Positions 41,319-49,962 of a stretch of 64,000 nt of DNA are shown here, in pieces. Position 1 is the first letter of the stretch, and each line of letters starts with the position of its first letter. The position numbers were made by a program, and so were the translations under genes. Location: the NCBI GenBank assembly GCA_963850535.1, contig CAWKMC010000044.1, forward strand, positions 1 to 64,000, read 5' to 3'. The notes under the pieces were generated by a model. It was not told where the DNA came from, did not search any database, and saw only the letters and a program-made list of their open reading frames with translations. The stretch comes from JAMXLO01 sp963850535. Lineage in GTDB: Bacteria > Pseudomonadota > Alphaproteobacteria > Acetobacterales > Acetobacteraceae.

Positions 41319-42365
41319 GTGCTAAACCCGAGCGGGGACAGGTCTTCTGACACTGCGCGACTGGTAGAGACGACCCGCTGGATGGCGGTGATCGCCGCCA
41401 TCGTGCTGGCGCTCTGGCTGTTGTCCGATATCGTGCTGGTCGTCTTCATGGCGGTGCTGATCGCGATCATGCTGCGCGGCGCAGCGGATTGGGCTGCCGA
41501 GCAGACCGGCATCGCGCAACGGACCATGCTCGCGCTGGTGACCGTGCTTGCCGTCGCCCTGCTGGCAGGTTTCCTCTACTATCTCGGCCCGCATCTTGCC
41601 TCGCAATCGCAGGCGCTGTGGACGCGGCTGCATGAGACGATCGATCAGCTTCGGCAGAGCTATGGCGACACGCCTTGGGGCAAAGCGCTCTTCAGTGATA
41701 TCGCGCCACCCCAGGCGGTGCAGACCCATATCGTCAGCTACGCAGGAACGGTCGCATCTGCGACGTTTGGCGGTGCGCTCACCGGTTTCGTTTTGATCAT
41801 CACAGCACTCTACTTCGCCATATCGCCCGAGCTTTATGTCGGTGGTCTTGTCCGACTGTTCGCGCATCGGCATCGTCCTCTGGCGCGCTCGATTGTCGAG
41901 GAGATCGGGCTCACCCTGCGTCTATGGTCGCTGGGTCAGCTGATAGACATGGCGGTCGTCGCGGTGTTGATCGGCATCGGCCTGACCGTTCTCGACATCC
42001 CGCTTGCGCTCGCTCTTGCCGTTCTTGCCGGGCTGTTCACCTTCGTCCCCTATTTCGGCGCGATCGCAGCAGCGGTTCCCGCCGTCTTGGTCGCCTTCAC
42101 CATCAGTTGGCAGAAGGCGCTGTGGGTGATCGCAATTTTTGCGGTGGCGCACAGCGTCGAGGGCTACGTCGTCGCTCCCATCGTGCAGCGCAACACCGCT
42201 CACCTGCCGCCCGCCTTGACCATCCTGTCGATGACCATCCTGGGCACAATTTTCGGGCCGCTGGGCATCGTCCTCGGGGCGCCGGTTTGCGCCGCCCTGC
42301 TCGTGCTGGTGCGGAAGGCTTATGTCGGGGCTGTACTCGGCGACGATGTATCAGCCGAGCAATAG
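41319..42365 (+). CDS. AI-2E family transporter
   Basis: 348 residues with about seven to eight hydrophobic segments: WMAVIAAIVLALWLLSDIVL, FMAVLIAIMLRGAADWAAEQ, and the family core VPYFGAIAAAVPAVLVAF, GYVVAPIVQRNTAHLPPAL and FGPLGIVLGAPVCAALLVL. The N-x-V-x-P-x-x-x-x-x-x-x-x-L-P-P pattern near the end marks the PerM/AI-2E exporter family. GTG at 41319 is the only in-frame start before the conserved part with suitable length. Transport substrate is unknown for most members; some act as Na+/H+ antiporters. Confidence 0.85.
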   Translation: MLNPSGDRSSDTARLVETTRWMAVIAAIVLALWLLSDIVLVVFMAVLIAIMLRGAADWAAEQTGIAQRTMLALVTVLAVALLAGFLYYLGPHLASQSQALWTRLHETIDQLRQSYGDTPWGKALFSDIAPPQAVQTHIVSYAGTVASATFGGALTGFVLIITALYFAISPELYVGGLVRLFAHRHRPLARSIVEEIGLTLRLWSLGQLIDMAVVAVLIGIGLTVLDIPLALALAVLAGLFTFVPYFGAIAAAVPAVLVAFTISWQKALWVIAIFAVAHSVEGYVVAPIVQRNTAHLPPALTILSMTILGTIFGPLGIVLGAPVCAALLVLVRKAYVGAVLGDDVSAEQ

Positions 42366-42472
42366 GCTGGTTACACCTGAAAGTAGCATGGGCCGATCTC
42401 TCGGCGCGTTTGCCATCATGTAAGCCCGCTTGGTAGGCTTGCGTCACAAATGTGTCGCTCTGGGGAGGAGCA

Positions 42473-43789
42473 ATGGGCCCGACGATCGAACGACAGACGA
42501 TGCGCAAGGTGTACCTGCGGCTGCTGCCGCTCGCCATGCTCGTCTACTTCTTCTGCTATCTGGACCGCATCAACGTGAGCTTCGCCGCGTTGCAGATGAA
42601 CGCGGATATCGGGCTGACAGCGGCCGCCTACGGGCTCAGCTCCACAGCGTTCTACGTTGGCTACTGCCTGTTCGAAGTGCCGAGCAACGTGATTCTCGAC
42701 AAGGTCGGCGCGCGCATTTGGATCGCGCGGATCATGATCACCTGGGGACTGGTCTCCGGTGCCACCGCGTTCGCCACCGGTCCGATCAGCTTCCTGACGA
42801 TCCGGCTGCTGCTGGGATTCGCCGAGGCCGGTCTGTTCCCCGGTATCGTTCTGCTGTTCACCTATTGGTTCCCCGACCATCACCGCGCCCGCATCGTGTC
42901 GAGCTTCACGCTGGCGCTGCCGATCTCCGTGGCTCTCGGCGCGCCGGTTTCCACCGCGATCCTCGGGCTGGACGGTTGGCTGGGCTATGCCGGGTGGAAA
43001 TGGATCTTCCTGCTCGAGGCCGTGCCAACGATCGTCATCGGCATCGTTGTGCTGTTTGCGCTCACTGACAAACCCGCCAAGGCGGCCTGGCTCAATGCCG
43101 AGGAGAAGAACTGGCTGATCAGCACGCTGGATCACGAGCGCCGCCTGGTCGAATCAGCGCGCAAATTCAGCATGTTGCAAGCGCTGGTGAACCCGAAGAT
43201 CGTGCTGCTGTCGATCAATTACCTCGGCATCGTGACGGCGAGCCTGGGGCTGCTGCTGTTCGTGCCGCAGATCATCAAGTCGCTCGGCACCAGCAACATG
43301 GGCACCGGCTATGCGACGATGCTCGCCTACCTTTGCGGCGCAATCAGCATGATGGCGTGGGGCTGGATCTCCGACCGGATGGGGGAACGGCGGTGGAACC
43401 TGTTCTGGGCCTGCACGCTGGCGACCATTGGCCTGGTGATTGCCGGTATGACCATGGGAACCTGGTGGGCGTTGGTCGGCATGTGCATCGCAACAGCCGG
43501 TTTCTACGGCACCAAGGGCCCATTCTGGTCGATGCCATCGATGATGCTCACCGGCGCCGCGGCGGCGGCCGGCATCGCCTGGATCAACTCGATTGGCAAT
43601 GTGGGCGGCGCGGTAGGACCCGCCCTGGTGGGCTGGATCAAGGATGTCACCGGCAGCTATTCCGGCGGTCTCTTTGGCTTGGCGGCGTTCACCGGCGTCT
43701 CGGCGCTCATCGCCGCATTCGTCCTGCACATCCCGCGCCAGGTGCCGGTACGCAGCCGCGTCGGCGTGGCTGCTGAAGAGGCCGCTTGA
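42473..43789 (+). CDS. MFS transporter, anion:cation symporter (ACS) family
   Basis: 438 residues, twelve hydrophobic segments. ATG 42473 has a clear GGGGAGGAGCA ribosome site. Signature after helix 1: FFCYLDRINVSFAALQMN, typical of the tartrate/phthalate/4-hydroxyphenylacetate group; then the loop LGFAEAGLFPGIVLLFTYWF, and IAWINSIGNVGGAVGPALVG in the second half. Imports an organic anion, exact substrate unknown. It is followed by the RNase P RNA gene 33 bases downstream. Confidence 0.88.
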   Translation: MGPTIERQTMRKVYLRLLPLAMLVYFFCYLDRINVSFAALQMNADIGLTAAAYGLSSTAFYVGYCLFEVPSNVILDKVGARIWIARIMITWGLVSGATAFATGPISFLTIRLLLGFAEAGLFPGIVLLFTYWFPDHHRARIVSSFTLALPISVALGAPVSTAILGLDGWLGYAGWKWIFLLEAVPTIVIGIVVLFALTDKPAKAAWLNAEEKNWLISTLDHERRLVESARKFSMLQALVNPKIVLLSINYLGIVTASLGLLLFVPQIIKSLGTSNMGTGYATMLAYLCGAISMMAWGWISDRMGERRWNLFWACTLATIGLVIAGMTMGTWWALVGMCIATAGFYGTKGPFWSMPSMMLTGAAAAAGIAWINSIGNVGGAVGPALVGWIKDVTGSYSGGLFGLAAFTGVSALIAAFVLHIPRQVPVRSRVGVAAEEAA

Positions 43790-43822
43790 CGTCCGGCCGG
43801 TCCGGCCGCCATCTGACCCCAT

Positions 43823-44209
43823 GTCAGACGGCCGGACGGCCGCTGCCGTCGCGAGGCGGTAGAGGAAAGTCCGGGCTCCACGGGAATACGGTGCCGGATA
43901 ACGTCCGGCGGGGGCGACCCTAGGGAAAGTGCCACAGAAAACAAACCGCCCGCGCAAGCGCCGAACGGCAGCCCGCGGGCAAGGGCGAAACGGGGTGGCA
44001 AGAGCACACCGCGCCCCTGGCAACAGGGGCGGCACGGTAAACCCCACCGGGAGCAAGACCGAATAGGGACGACAGCCGCTTGGCGCAGGAGCATTCCCGC
44101 TCCGTCGTCCGGGTAGGTCGCGCGAGGCGCGCCGCAAGGCGCGTCCTAGAGGAATGGCCGTCCCGCACCAAAATGGTGCGGACAGAACCCGGCTTATAGG
44201 CCGTCTGGC
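43823..44209 (+). ncRNA. rnpB: RNase P RNA, bacterial type A
   Basis: Catalytic RNA that trims the 5' ends of tRNA precursors. The ends pair (P1): GTCAGACGGCC at 43823 with GGCCGTCTGGC at 44199-44209. The universal core is present: GAGGAAAGTCCGGGC at 43862-43876 and ACAGAACCCGGCTTATA near the 3' end (44182), plus the internal AGGGAAAGTGCCACAGAAA (near 43922) and GGTAAACCCCACC with GGGAGCAAGACCGAATAGG (44036-44068). Length about 387 bases is normal. Ends are set by the P1 pairing. It is usual in alphaproteobacteria for rnpB to lie just before the mraZ cluster. Confidence 0.97.
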
Positions 44210-44315
44210 ATTTCGCCCCCAAATTGATCCACAGGAACAAAAACGCAACAAAGATGCTCTTAACCCGCTGATACCTAGGCAAAATTTCCGGTCGAGGGGA
44301 GCAAATGTCCTTGCT

Positions 44316-44350
44316 GCCCACAATCGCCCATGTTATCCCATGTCATCCCA
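44316..44350 (-). promoter_or_regulatory. MraZ operator: four 10-base direct repeats
   Basis: The pentamers GCCCA, GCCCA, TCCCA and TCCCA at 44316, 44326, 44336 and 44346 repeat with an exact 10-base spacing. On the minus strand these are TGGGN boxes separated by five bases, the known MraZ target. They lie 48-83 bases before mraZ, fitting autorepression of the division cluster by MraZ. Four copies instead of the three of E. coli. Confidence 0.85.
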
Positions 44351-44398
44351 AACAGGCTGGCGCAGAGGGGCGTCGGGCCGGAAAGGCACCGGGTACGG

Positions 44399-44864
44399 AT
44401 GGCGAGCTTTCTTGGCACCCACCAGAACAGGTTGGACGCCAAGGGTCGCGTCTCTGTCCCTGCATCATTTCGTGCCGCGCTTCGCTCTCGCGATGACAAC
44501 AACGGAACGCACCTCGTGCTGCGACCATCGCATCAGCATCGCTGCATCGAAGCGTGGCCAAGCAGTGAATTTGAAGCGCTGGCCCAGCCATTGAACCGAC
44601 TCGATTTGTTCAGTCAGGCTCACGATGACTTGGCAGCATCCTTGTATTCGGATGCGTTTGCGGTCGAAGCCGACAAGGAAGGTCGAAATCCTCCTGCCCG
44701 ATAACCTCGTCAGCTATGCTGGACTTGGCGAGACCGTGGTGTTCATGGGTCTCGGTCGCATCTTTCAAATTTGGGAACCGGAAGCAGCGGAGCGCCGACG
44801 TGCCGAGGCGCGCGAGCGGGCGCGGACGCATGGCCTCACGCTTCCCGGCAGCGGTCCGCAATGA
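44399..44864 (+). CDS. mraZ: transcriptional regulator MraZ (one frameshift)
   Basis: DNA-binding ring-forming regulator of the dcw cluster. Starts FLGTHQNRLDAKGRVSVPAS, the first SpoVT/AbrB-like half; the second half continues as EGRILLPDNLVSYAGLGETV only after removing one A from the AAA at 44686-44688. Sequence ends QIWEPEAAERRRAEARERAR plus a short tail, about 154 residues. It overlaps rsmH by four bases. One homopolymer change in otherwise clean surroundings suggests a consensus error; if real, MraZ would lose its second half and the cluster its own repressor. Confidence 0.9.
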
Positions 44865-45787
44865 ACCACATTCCCGTCATGTTGCCTGACGTGGCTCGTC
44901 TGATGGCACCACATGCTGGCGGCGTTTATCTCGACGGCACGTTCGGTGGTGGCGGATATACGGCCGCGCTGCTTGAGGCGGCGCCCTGCACAGTCTGGGC
45001 GATCGATCGCGATCCTGAGGCGATCGCGCGTGGTGCCACGCTCGCCGCGCGATATTCCGGCCGGTTGCACCTGATCCAGGGTCAGTTCGGCGACATGCTG
45101 ACGCTGCTTGCCGAGAATGGCGTCACGGCGCTGGACGGCGTGATGTTGGATCTCGGTGTGTCCTCGTTTCAGCTCGATGACCCAACGCGCGGCTTTTCGT
45201 TCCGCGCCGACGGCCCATTGGACATGCGCATGAGCCGCAGCGGTCGCACGGCCGCTGACCTGGTGAATACGCTGGCCGAACGCGAGCTGGCAGATCTGCT
45301 GTTCGAACTTGGCGAAGAGCGTGCGTCGCGGCGGATCGCGCGTGCCATCGTTGCTGCGCGTGCCGAGGCGCCGATCACCACGACGGGCCGCCTCGCCGCC
45401 ATCATTCGTGGCGTGCTGCCCCCGGACCGCTCCGGCATCGATTCTGCGACGCGCAGCTTCCAGGCGCTGCGCATCGGCGTGAATGATGAACTCGGCGAGG
45501 TCGCGCGCGCATTGGCGCAGGCGAGCGAGTTGCTGTCGCCTGGCGGCCGCCTGGTGGTCGTCTCGTTCCACTCACTGGAGGACCGCATCGTCAAACGCTT
45601 CATGACCGAGGCGGCCGGTCGCGCGCCAGCACCTTCGCGGCATGATCCGCGCGGGCTTGCCGGCCGTCCTGCGCCTCGCTTCCGTTTGCTCACCGCTCGC
45701 CCGCTGCGTCCCACTGCGGCGGAGACCACGGCCAACCCGCGCGCCCGGAGCGCGCGGCTGCGTGCGATGGAGCGCCTCGCCGCATGA
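44861..45787 (+). CDS. rsmH: 16S rRNA (cytosine1402-N4)-methyltransferase
   Basis: Also called mraW. Methylates C1402 of 16S rRNA using S-adenosylmethionine. Start MNHIPVMLPDVARLMAPH at 44861 (ATGA overlap with mraZ). SAM site: YLDGTFGGGGYTAALLEA, acidic WAIDRDPEAI, then DGVMLDLGVSSFQLDDPTRG and the C-terminal VVVSFHSLEDRIVKRF. 308 residues, complete. The upstream open frame to 44771 is inside mraZ and ignored. Confidence 0.97.
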   Translation: MNHIPVMLPDVARLMAPHAGGVYLDGTFGGGGYTAALLEAAPCTVWAIDRDPEAIARGATLAARYSGRLHLIQGQFGDMLTLLAENGVTALDGVMLDLGVSSFQLDDPTRGFSFRADGPLDMRMSRSGRTAADLVNTLAERELADLLFELGEERASRRIARAIVAARAEAPITTTGRLAAIIRGVLPPDRSGIDSATRSFQALRIGVNDELGEVARALAQASELLSPGGRLVVVSFHSLEDRIVKRFMTEAAGRAPAPSRHDPRGLAGRPAPRFRLLTARPLRPTAAETTANPRARSARLRAMERLAA

Positions 45788-46527
45788 TCCGGCCGTTCAC
45801 CCTGGTCTGCATTCTGCTGGCCTGCGGATCGGGCCTCTATCTCTACCAGGCCAAACACCGCGTGCAGATGCTGGATCATGAGATCGAGAAGACTGTCCGC
45901 GACACCAACGAACGGCGTGAGCGAATTCGCGTGCTGCACGCCGAGTGGACGTTGCAAAACGATCCGCAGCGCCTGCAGGTCCTGGCAGATCAGTTTCTGG
46001 CGCTGAAGACGGTTACGCCCGGGCAATTCACCAGCCTGGCCGAACTCGACAATCGCCTGCCCGCCGTGCCGCCACCCGAGGCTGCAAGTCCCCCGCCCGT
46101 GCCAGCCTCGCCACCGGCCGCCGATACGCCGCCGCCCGAAGAGCCCAAGCCGGTGCCGGTCGCGGCCAGCAAGCCGCCGCCACCCGCGCCACCGGCCCCG
46201 GTGGCACCAAAGCCCGCGCCAGTGATGGCAGCCACGTCACCGCCGCCGCGCCCGCCGGAGCGGGAGCACGAGCACGAAACCGAACATAAGCTGCCGCCTT
46301 CGCCGGCGCCTCATCCGGTGATCGCCGAAGCGCGCGCACCGGTGCGGGCGACGCCAGTGCCGACCCGGCCGGTGCTCGCCGTCGAACCGTCGCGGCCGTC
46401 ACCGGTCGCACCCGCCGTCTCGAGCGGCTCGGCCCTGGGCATGGCGCGCAGCGGCTCGATGTCCCTGCCGCGTCCGATGCCGATCACTGCGTCGCAGTGG
46501 GTCTCCAATGGCAACGGGGGAGGCTGA
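45784..46527 (+). CDS. ftsL: cell division protein FtsL with long Pro-rich C-terminal tail
   Basis: Small bitopic divisome protein. A transmembrane segment FTLVCILLACGSGLYLY near the start is followed by a periplasmic coiled coil (HRVQMLDHEIEKTVRDTNER) and the conserved HAEWTLQNDPQRLQVLADQ. FtsL is usually about 100-130 residues; here it is 247 because residues from about 95 on form a Pro/Ala/Glu-rich tail. The tail keeps the reading frame, so it is real coding sequence. Start overlaps the stop of rsmH by four bases; ftsI follows. Confidence 0.92.
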   Translation: MIRPFTLVCILLACGSGLYLYQAKHRVQMLDHEIEKTVRDTNERRERIRVLHAEWTLQNDPQRLQVLADQFLALKTVTPGQFTSLAELDNRLPAVPPPEAASPPPVPASPPAADTPPPEEPKPVPVAASKPPPPAPPAPVAPKPAPVMAATSPPPRPPEREHEHETEHKLPPSPAPHPVIAEARAPVRATPVPTRPVLAVEPSRPSPVAPAVSSGSALGMARSGSMSLPRPMPITASQWVSNGNGGG

Positions 46528-46529
46528 CG

Positions 46530-48533
46530 GTGACCGACGCCCCGCCGGCAAATTCCATCCCGCGCGAAGCTCCGGCATGGCGACGTGGTGCCGCCGCCGG
46601 CGACGCCGTCCCGCGCATCGAAATGGTGCGCGTCACCCAGCCGGATCTGCAGCGTCGCGGCGCACTGGAAAAGACCCGGGGACGTCTCGTCTATGCGGCG
46701 TTCGGCTTCGGTCTGCTGTTTCTCGCGGTGATCGCCAAGCTGGCAGATGCGACGATCCTCCAGCCGCTCTCGCCGCACCGGCCGGAGAAACCGATCGAGG
46801 CGCTGTTCACCGCACCAAAGCAGGCGGATACGACAATGGCCGCCTCGCAGCGCGCCATGATCACCGACCGCAACGGCCAGATCCTGGCGATCTCTTTGCC
46901 GACCGTCGCGGTGTTCGCCGATCCTCGACAGATCATCGATCCGGCGGATGCCGCGCATCGCTTGAAACAAGTGCTGCCACGGCTGAACGAGGACGAGGCG
47001 CGAACCCGGCTGTCGGACACCAACCGGCAGTTCGTCTACCTGGAGCGGCAGATCACCCCGCGTGAACAGCTGGCCATCAACAATTTGGGCATCCCCGGCA
47101 TCGATTTCCGCCCGACCGAGCAACGCCACTACCCGATGGGCCGCACCGCCTCACAGGTGCTGGGCGGCACCGACGTCGACGAACACGGCGTCGCTGGCGC
47201 GGAAAGATACTTTGATCACCGCCTGTTCGACGACAACGCGCCACTGCGACTGTCGCTCGATGTTCGCGTTCAGGCCGTCGTGCGCGACGAACTGTCCAAG
47301 GCGATCGACTTCTTCCAGGCGATAGGCGGCTGCGGCATCGTCATGGACGTGCGCACCGGTGAGGTGCTGGCGATGGTCAGTCTCCCCGACTATGACGCCA
47401 ACGATTATCGGAAGGCGACTGACGACCAAAAATTCAACCGCTCGGTCACCGGCATGTATGAGCCGGGCAGCACCTTCAAGCTGCAGACTGCGTCGATGGC
47501 ACTGGACTCCGGCATCGTGCACATCTGGGACAAGTTCGACGCGGCGCACGACATTCACATCGGCCGGTTCACTATCAGCGACTTCGAGGGCAAGCACCGG
47601 ATCCTGTTTCTGCCCGAAGTGCTTGCGTATTCGTCCAACCTCGGTGCTGCGCGGATCGCCGAAACTGTCGGTGGCGAACGGCAGCGTGCGTGGCTGCGGA
47701 GCATGGGCATGTTCGGCCGCGTCGGCATCGAGCTACCAGAGGCGGGGATACCGATCATCCAGCCGGCATCGGCCTGGAAGGAGATCGTCACGATGACCGT
47801 GGGGTTCGGCCACGGCATCTCGGTCTCACCGCTTCACGTGGTTCGCGGCACGGCCGCGGTGGCCACCGGGATCCTGCAACGCCCCACCATTGTCGCGCTG
47901 CCACCCGGCGATCGGCCACCGGTGGGCGTGCCGGTGATGGAGCCGGCCATATCGGACACGATGCGCAAGCTGATGCGCCTGGTGGTCACCGACGGGTTTG
48001 GCAAGCAGGCGGAGGTTGCCGGCTACTACCCGGGCGGCAAGACGGGCACCGCCGAAAAGGTCGGCAAGCACGGCTACAAGCGCGGCTTCAAGGAGAATTT
48101 CAACGTCGCGGCGTTCACCAGCGTGTTCCCGATGAACGCGCCACGCTATGCCGTCTACATGATGGTCGACGAGCCGCACGGCAATAAAAGCACCTACGGC
48201 TATTCGACGGCGGGCTGGGTGGCGGCACCCGCCGCTGGCCGGGTGATCGCGCGCGTTGCGCCCATGCTGGGCATGTTGCCGGACATTCAGGATGCGCCGC
48301 AGATCAATCAGGCGCTTTTCATTCCGCTGCAGCCCGGGCGCCCCTCCGTCGTCCCGCACGGCCCGGTGACCGCCGGATCGCCTCCTGCCCCAGCGCCGCG
48401 GCCGGCGCTGACCGTGCCCGTAAGTCCATTGGCGCCGGCACATCCGATTACGCGCGACACGCGGCACGAAGCCGCGCTGCTGCCGCCCGTGCCGCCCGCC
48501 CCACCAACCACTCCATCCCTTGCGGCTCGCTGA
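46530..48533 (+). CDS. ftsI: peptidoglycan transpeptidase FtsI (PBP3)
   Basis: Class B penicillin-binding protein that makes septal cross-links together with FtsW. GTG start at 46530, right after the ftsL stop, with the ribosome site GGGGGAGG; the frame is open further back, but only inside ftsL. A single membrane anchor (YAAFGFGLLFLAVIAKLADA) leads to the dimerisation domain and the transpeptidase: SxxK in PGSTFKLQTASM (Ser314), SxN in YSSNLGAARI, KTG in GGKTGTAEKVG (Lys504). 667 residues; the last 60 are Pro/Ala-rich, an extension similar in style to that of FtsL. Confidence 0.96.
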   Translation: MTDAPPANSIPREAPAWRRGAAAGDAVPRIEMVRVTQPDLQRRGALEKTRGRLVYAAFGFGLLFLAVIAKLADATILQPLSPHRPEKPIEALFTAPKQADTTMAASQRAMITDRNGQILAISLPTVAVFADPRQIIDPADAAHRLKQVLPRLNEDEARTRLSDTNRQFVYLERQITPREQLAINNLGIPGIDFRPTEQRHYPMGRTASQVLGGTDVDEHGVAGAERYFDHRLFDDNAPLRLSLDVRVQAVVRDELSKAIDFFQAIGGCGIVMDVRTGEVLAMVSLPDYDANDYRKATDDQKFNRSVTGMYEPGSTFKLQTASMALDSGIVHIWDKFDAAHDIHIGRFTISDFEGKHRILFLPEVLAYSSNLGAARIAETVGGERQRAWLRSMGMFGRVGIELPEAGIPIIQPASAWKEIVTMTVGFGHGISVSPLHVVRGTAAVATGILQRPTIVALPPGDRPPVGVPVMEPAISDTMRKLMRLVVTDGFGKQAEVAGYYPGGKTGTAEKVGKHGYKRGFKENFNVAAFTSVFPMNAPRYAVYMMVDEPHGNKSTYGYSTAGWVAAPAAGRVIARVAPMLGMLPDIQDAPQINQALFIPLQPGRPSVVPHGPVTAGSPPAPAPRPALTVPVSPLAPAHPITRDTRHEAALLPPVPPAPPTTPSLAAR

Positions 48534-49962
48534 GATCATGCGCCCGGTCTCAGCAGCTTCTGGCGGTCTGGACATCGCTGGTGTCACCGCCGACAGCCGT
48601 CGCGTTGCGCCGGGCTATCTATTTGCCGCGCTTCCCGGCAGTCGCGAGGACGGCCGCCGCTACATCGCCGATGCCGTGTCGCGTGGCGCGATCGCTGTCC
48701 TGGCGCCGGAGGGGACCAGCTGGCCGCCCGGCGTGCCGCCGCGTCCGCTGCTGCAGGACCCAGAGCCGCGCCGCCGCCTCGCTCAGCTTGCTGCAGCGCT
48801 TGCAGGGACCCAGCCACGCGTCGTGGTCGCGGTCACCGGCACCAATGGCAAGACCAGCACGGTCGAATTCCTCCGTCAGCTATGGGCGGCCAACGGCCGG
48901 CCGGCCGCCAGTCTGGGTACCCTGGGACTGATCGCGCCCGGCTTCGATCCGGGGCCGGGTCTGACGACACCCGATCCGGTCAGCCTGGCCGAAACCCTGG
49001 CCGAGATTGCCCGCGCCGGCATCCAGCACGCGGCGATGGAGGCATCCTCGCACGGTCTCGACCAGTTTCGCCTGGACGGCGTGCGGCTGACCGCTGGGGC
49101 ATTCACCAACCTCACCCGCGACCATCTGGACTACCATGGCTCGCTGGACACCTACCGGCAGGCGAAGCTGCGCCTGTTCGCCGAACTGCTGCCCGCGGGT
49201 GCACCGGTTGTGGCGAGCAGCACCCTGGACTCGGCAACGCTGTCGGTTCTGGCCGATGTCGCCGCGCGGCGCCGGCTCGACCTGCGCACCGTCGGCGACG
49301 CCGGCCGGGCGATCCGGATTGTGGCCGTGCAGCCGAGACCCGATGGTCAACTGCTGCGCCTGGACGCGGCCGGGATTCGTCGCGAGGTCATGCTGCCGTT
49401 GCCGGGTCGCTTCCAGGCGGACAATGCGCTGATGGCGGCCGCGCTTGCCATGGCCGTGGGCGAGCGTGACGTGCTGGACCAGCTGTCAGCACTGCAAGGC
49501 GTCCGTGGCCGCTTGGAACTCGCGGCGCGGCTCCCCGATGGGGCCGCCATCTACGTCGATTATGCCCACACCCCGGATGCGCTGGAGCGCCTGTTGGTGG
49601 CACTGCGCCCGCATACCACGGGCCGGCTGCACGTGGTGTTCGGTGCCGGCGGTGACCGCGACCGTGGCAAGCGGCCGCTCATGGGCGCCGCCGCCGCACG
49701 CTTCGCCGACGTGGCGATCGTGACCGACGACAATCCGCGCAGCGAAAACCCGGCCGACATCCGTGCAGCGATCCTCGCCGCATGTCCGGGCGCGCGCGAA
49801 GTCGGCGATCGCAAGCGCGCCATCGCCGAGGCCCTGACCAGCCTGGGACCCGGGGACGTACTGGCCGTCGCTGGCAAGGGCCATGAGCAAGGCCAGACGA
49901 TCGGCAACACCGTCATCCCGTTCGACGATGTGGACGTCGTGCAGCGGCTGGTCGGCGCATGA
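48520..49962 (+). CDS. murE: UDP-MurNAc-tripeptide synthetase (meso-diaminopimelate adding)
   Basis: Adds meso-diaminopimelate to UDP-MurNAc-L-Ala-D-Glu. ATP loop VTGTNGKTSTVEFLRQLW, the lysine region MEASSHGLDQFRLDGV, TNLTRDHLDYHGS, DYAHTPDALERLL, and the substrate motif DNPRSENPADI that marks the diaminopimelate-specific enzyme. 480 residues. Start likely TTG at 48520 (encodes MRLAEIMRP), overlapping the end of ftsI by 14 bases; ATG 48538 is the alternative but would shorten the first strand. Confidence 0.96.
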   Translation: MRLAEIMRPVSAASGGLDIAGVTADSRRVAPGYLFAALPGSREDGRRYIADAVSRGAIAVLAPEGTSWPPGVPPRPLLQDPEPRRRLAQLAAALAGTQPRVVVAVTGTNGKTSTVEFLRQLWAANGRPAASLGTLGLIAPGFDPGPGLTTPDPVSLAETLAEIARAGIQHAAMEASSHGLDQFRLDGVRLTAGAFTNLTRDHLDYHGSLDTYRQAKLRLFAELLPAGAPVVASSTLDSATLSVLADVAARRRLDLRTVGDAGRAIRIVAVQPRPDGQLLRLDAAGIRREVMLPLPGRFQADNALMAAALAMAVGERDVLDQLSALQGVRGRLELAARLPDGAAIYVDYAHTPDALERLLVALRPHTTGRLHVVFGAGGDRDRGKRPLMGAAAARFADVAIVTDDNPRSENPADIRAAILAACPGAREVGDRKRAIAEALTSLGPGDVLAVAGKGHEQGQTIGNTVIPFDDVDVVQRLVGA

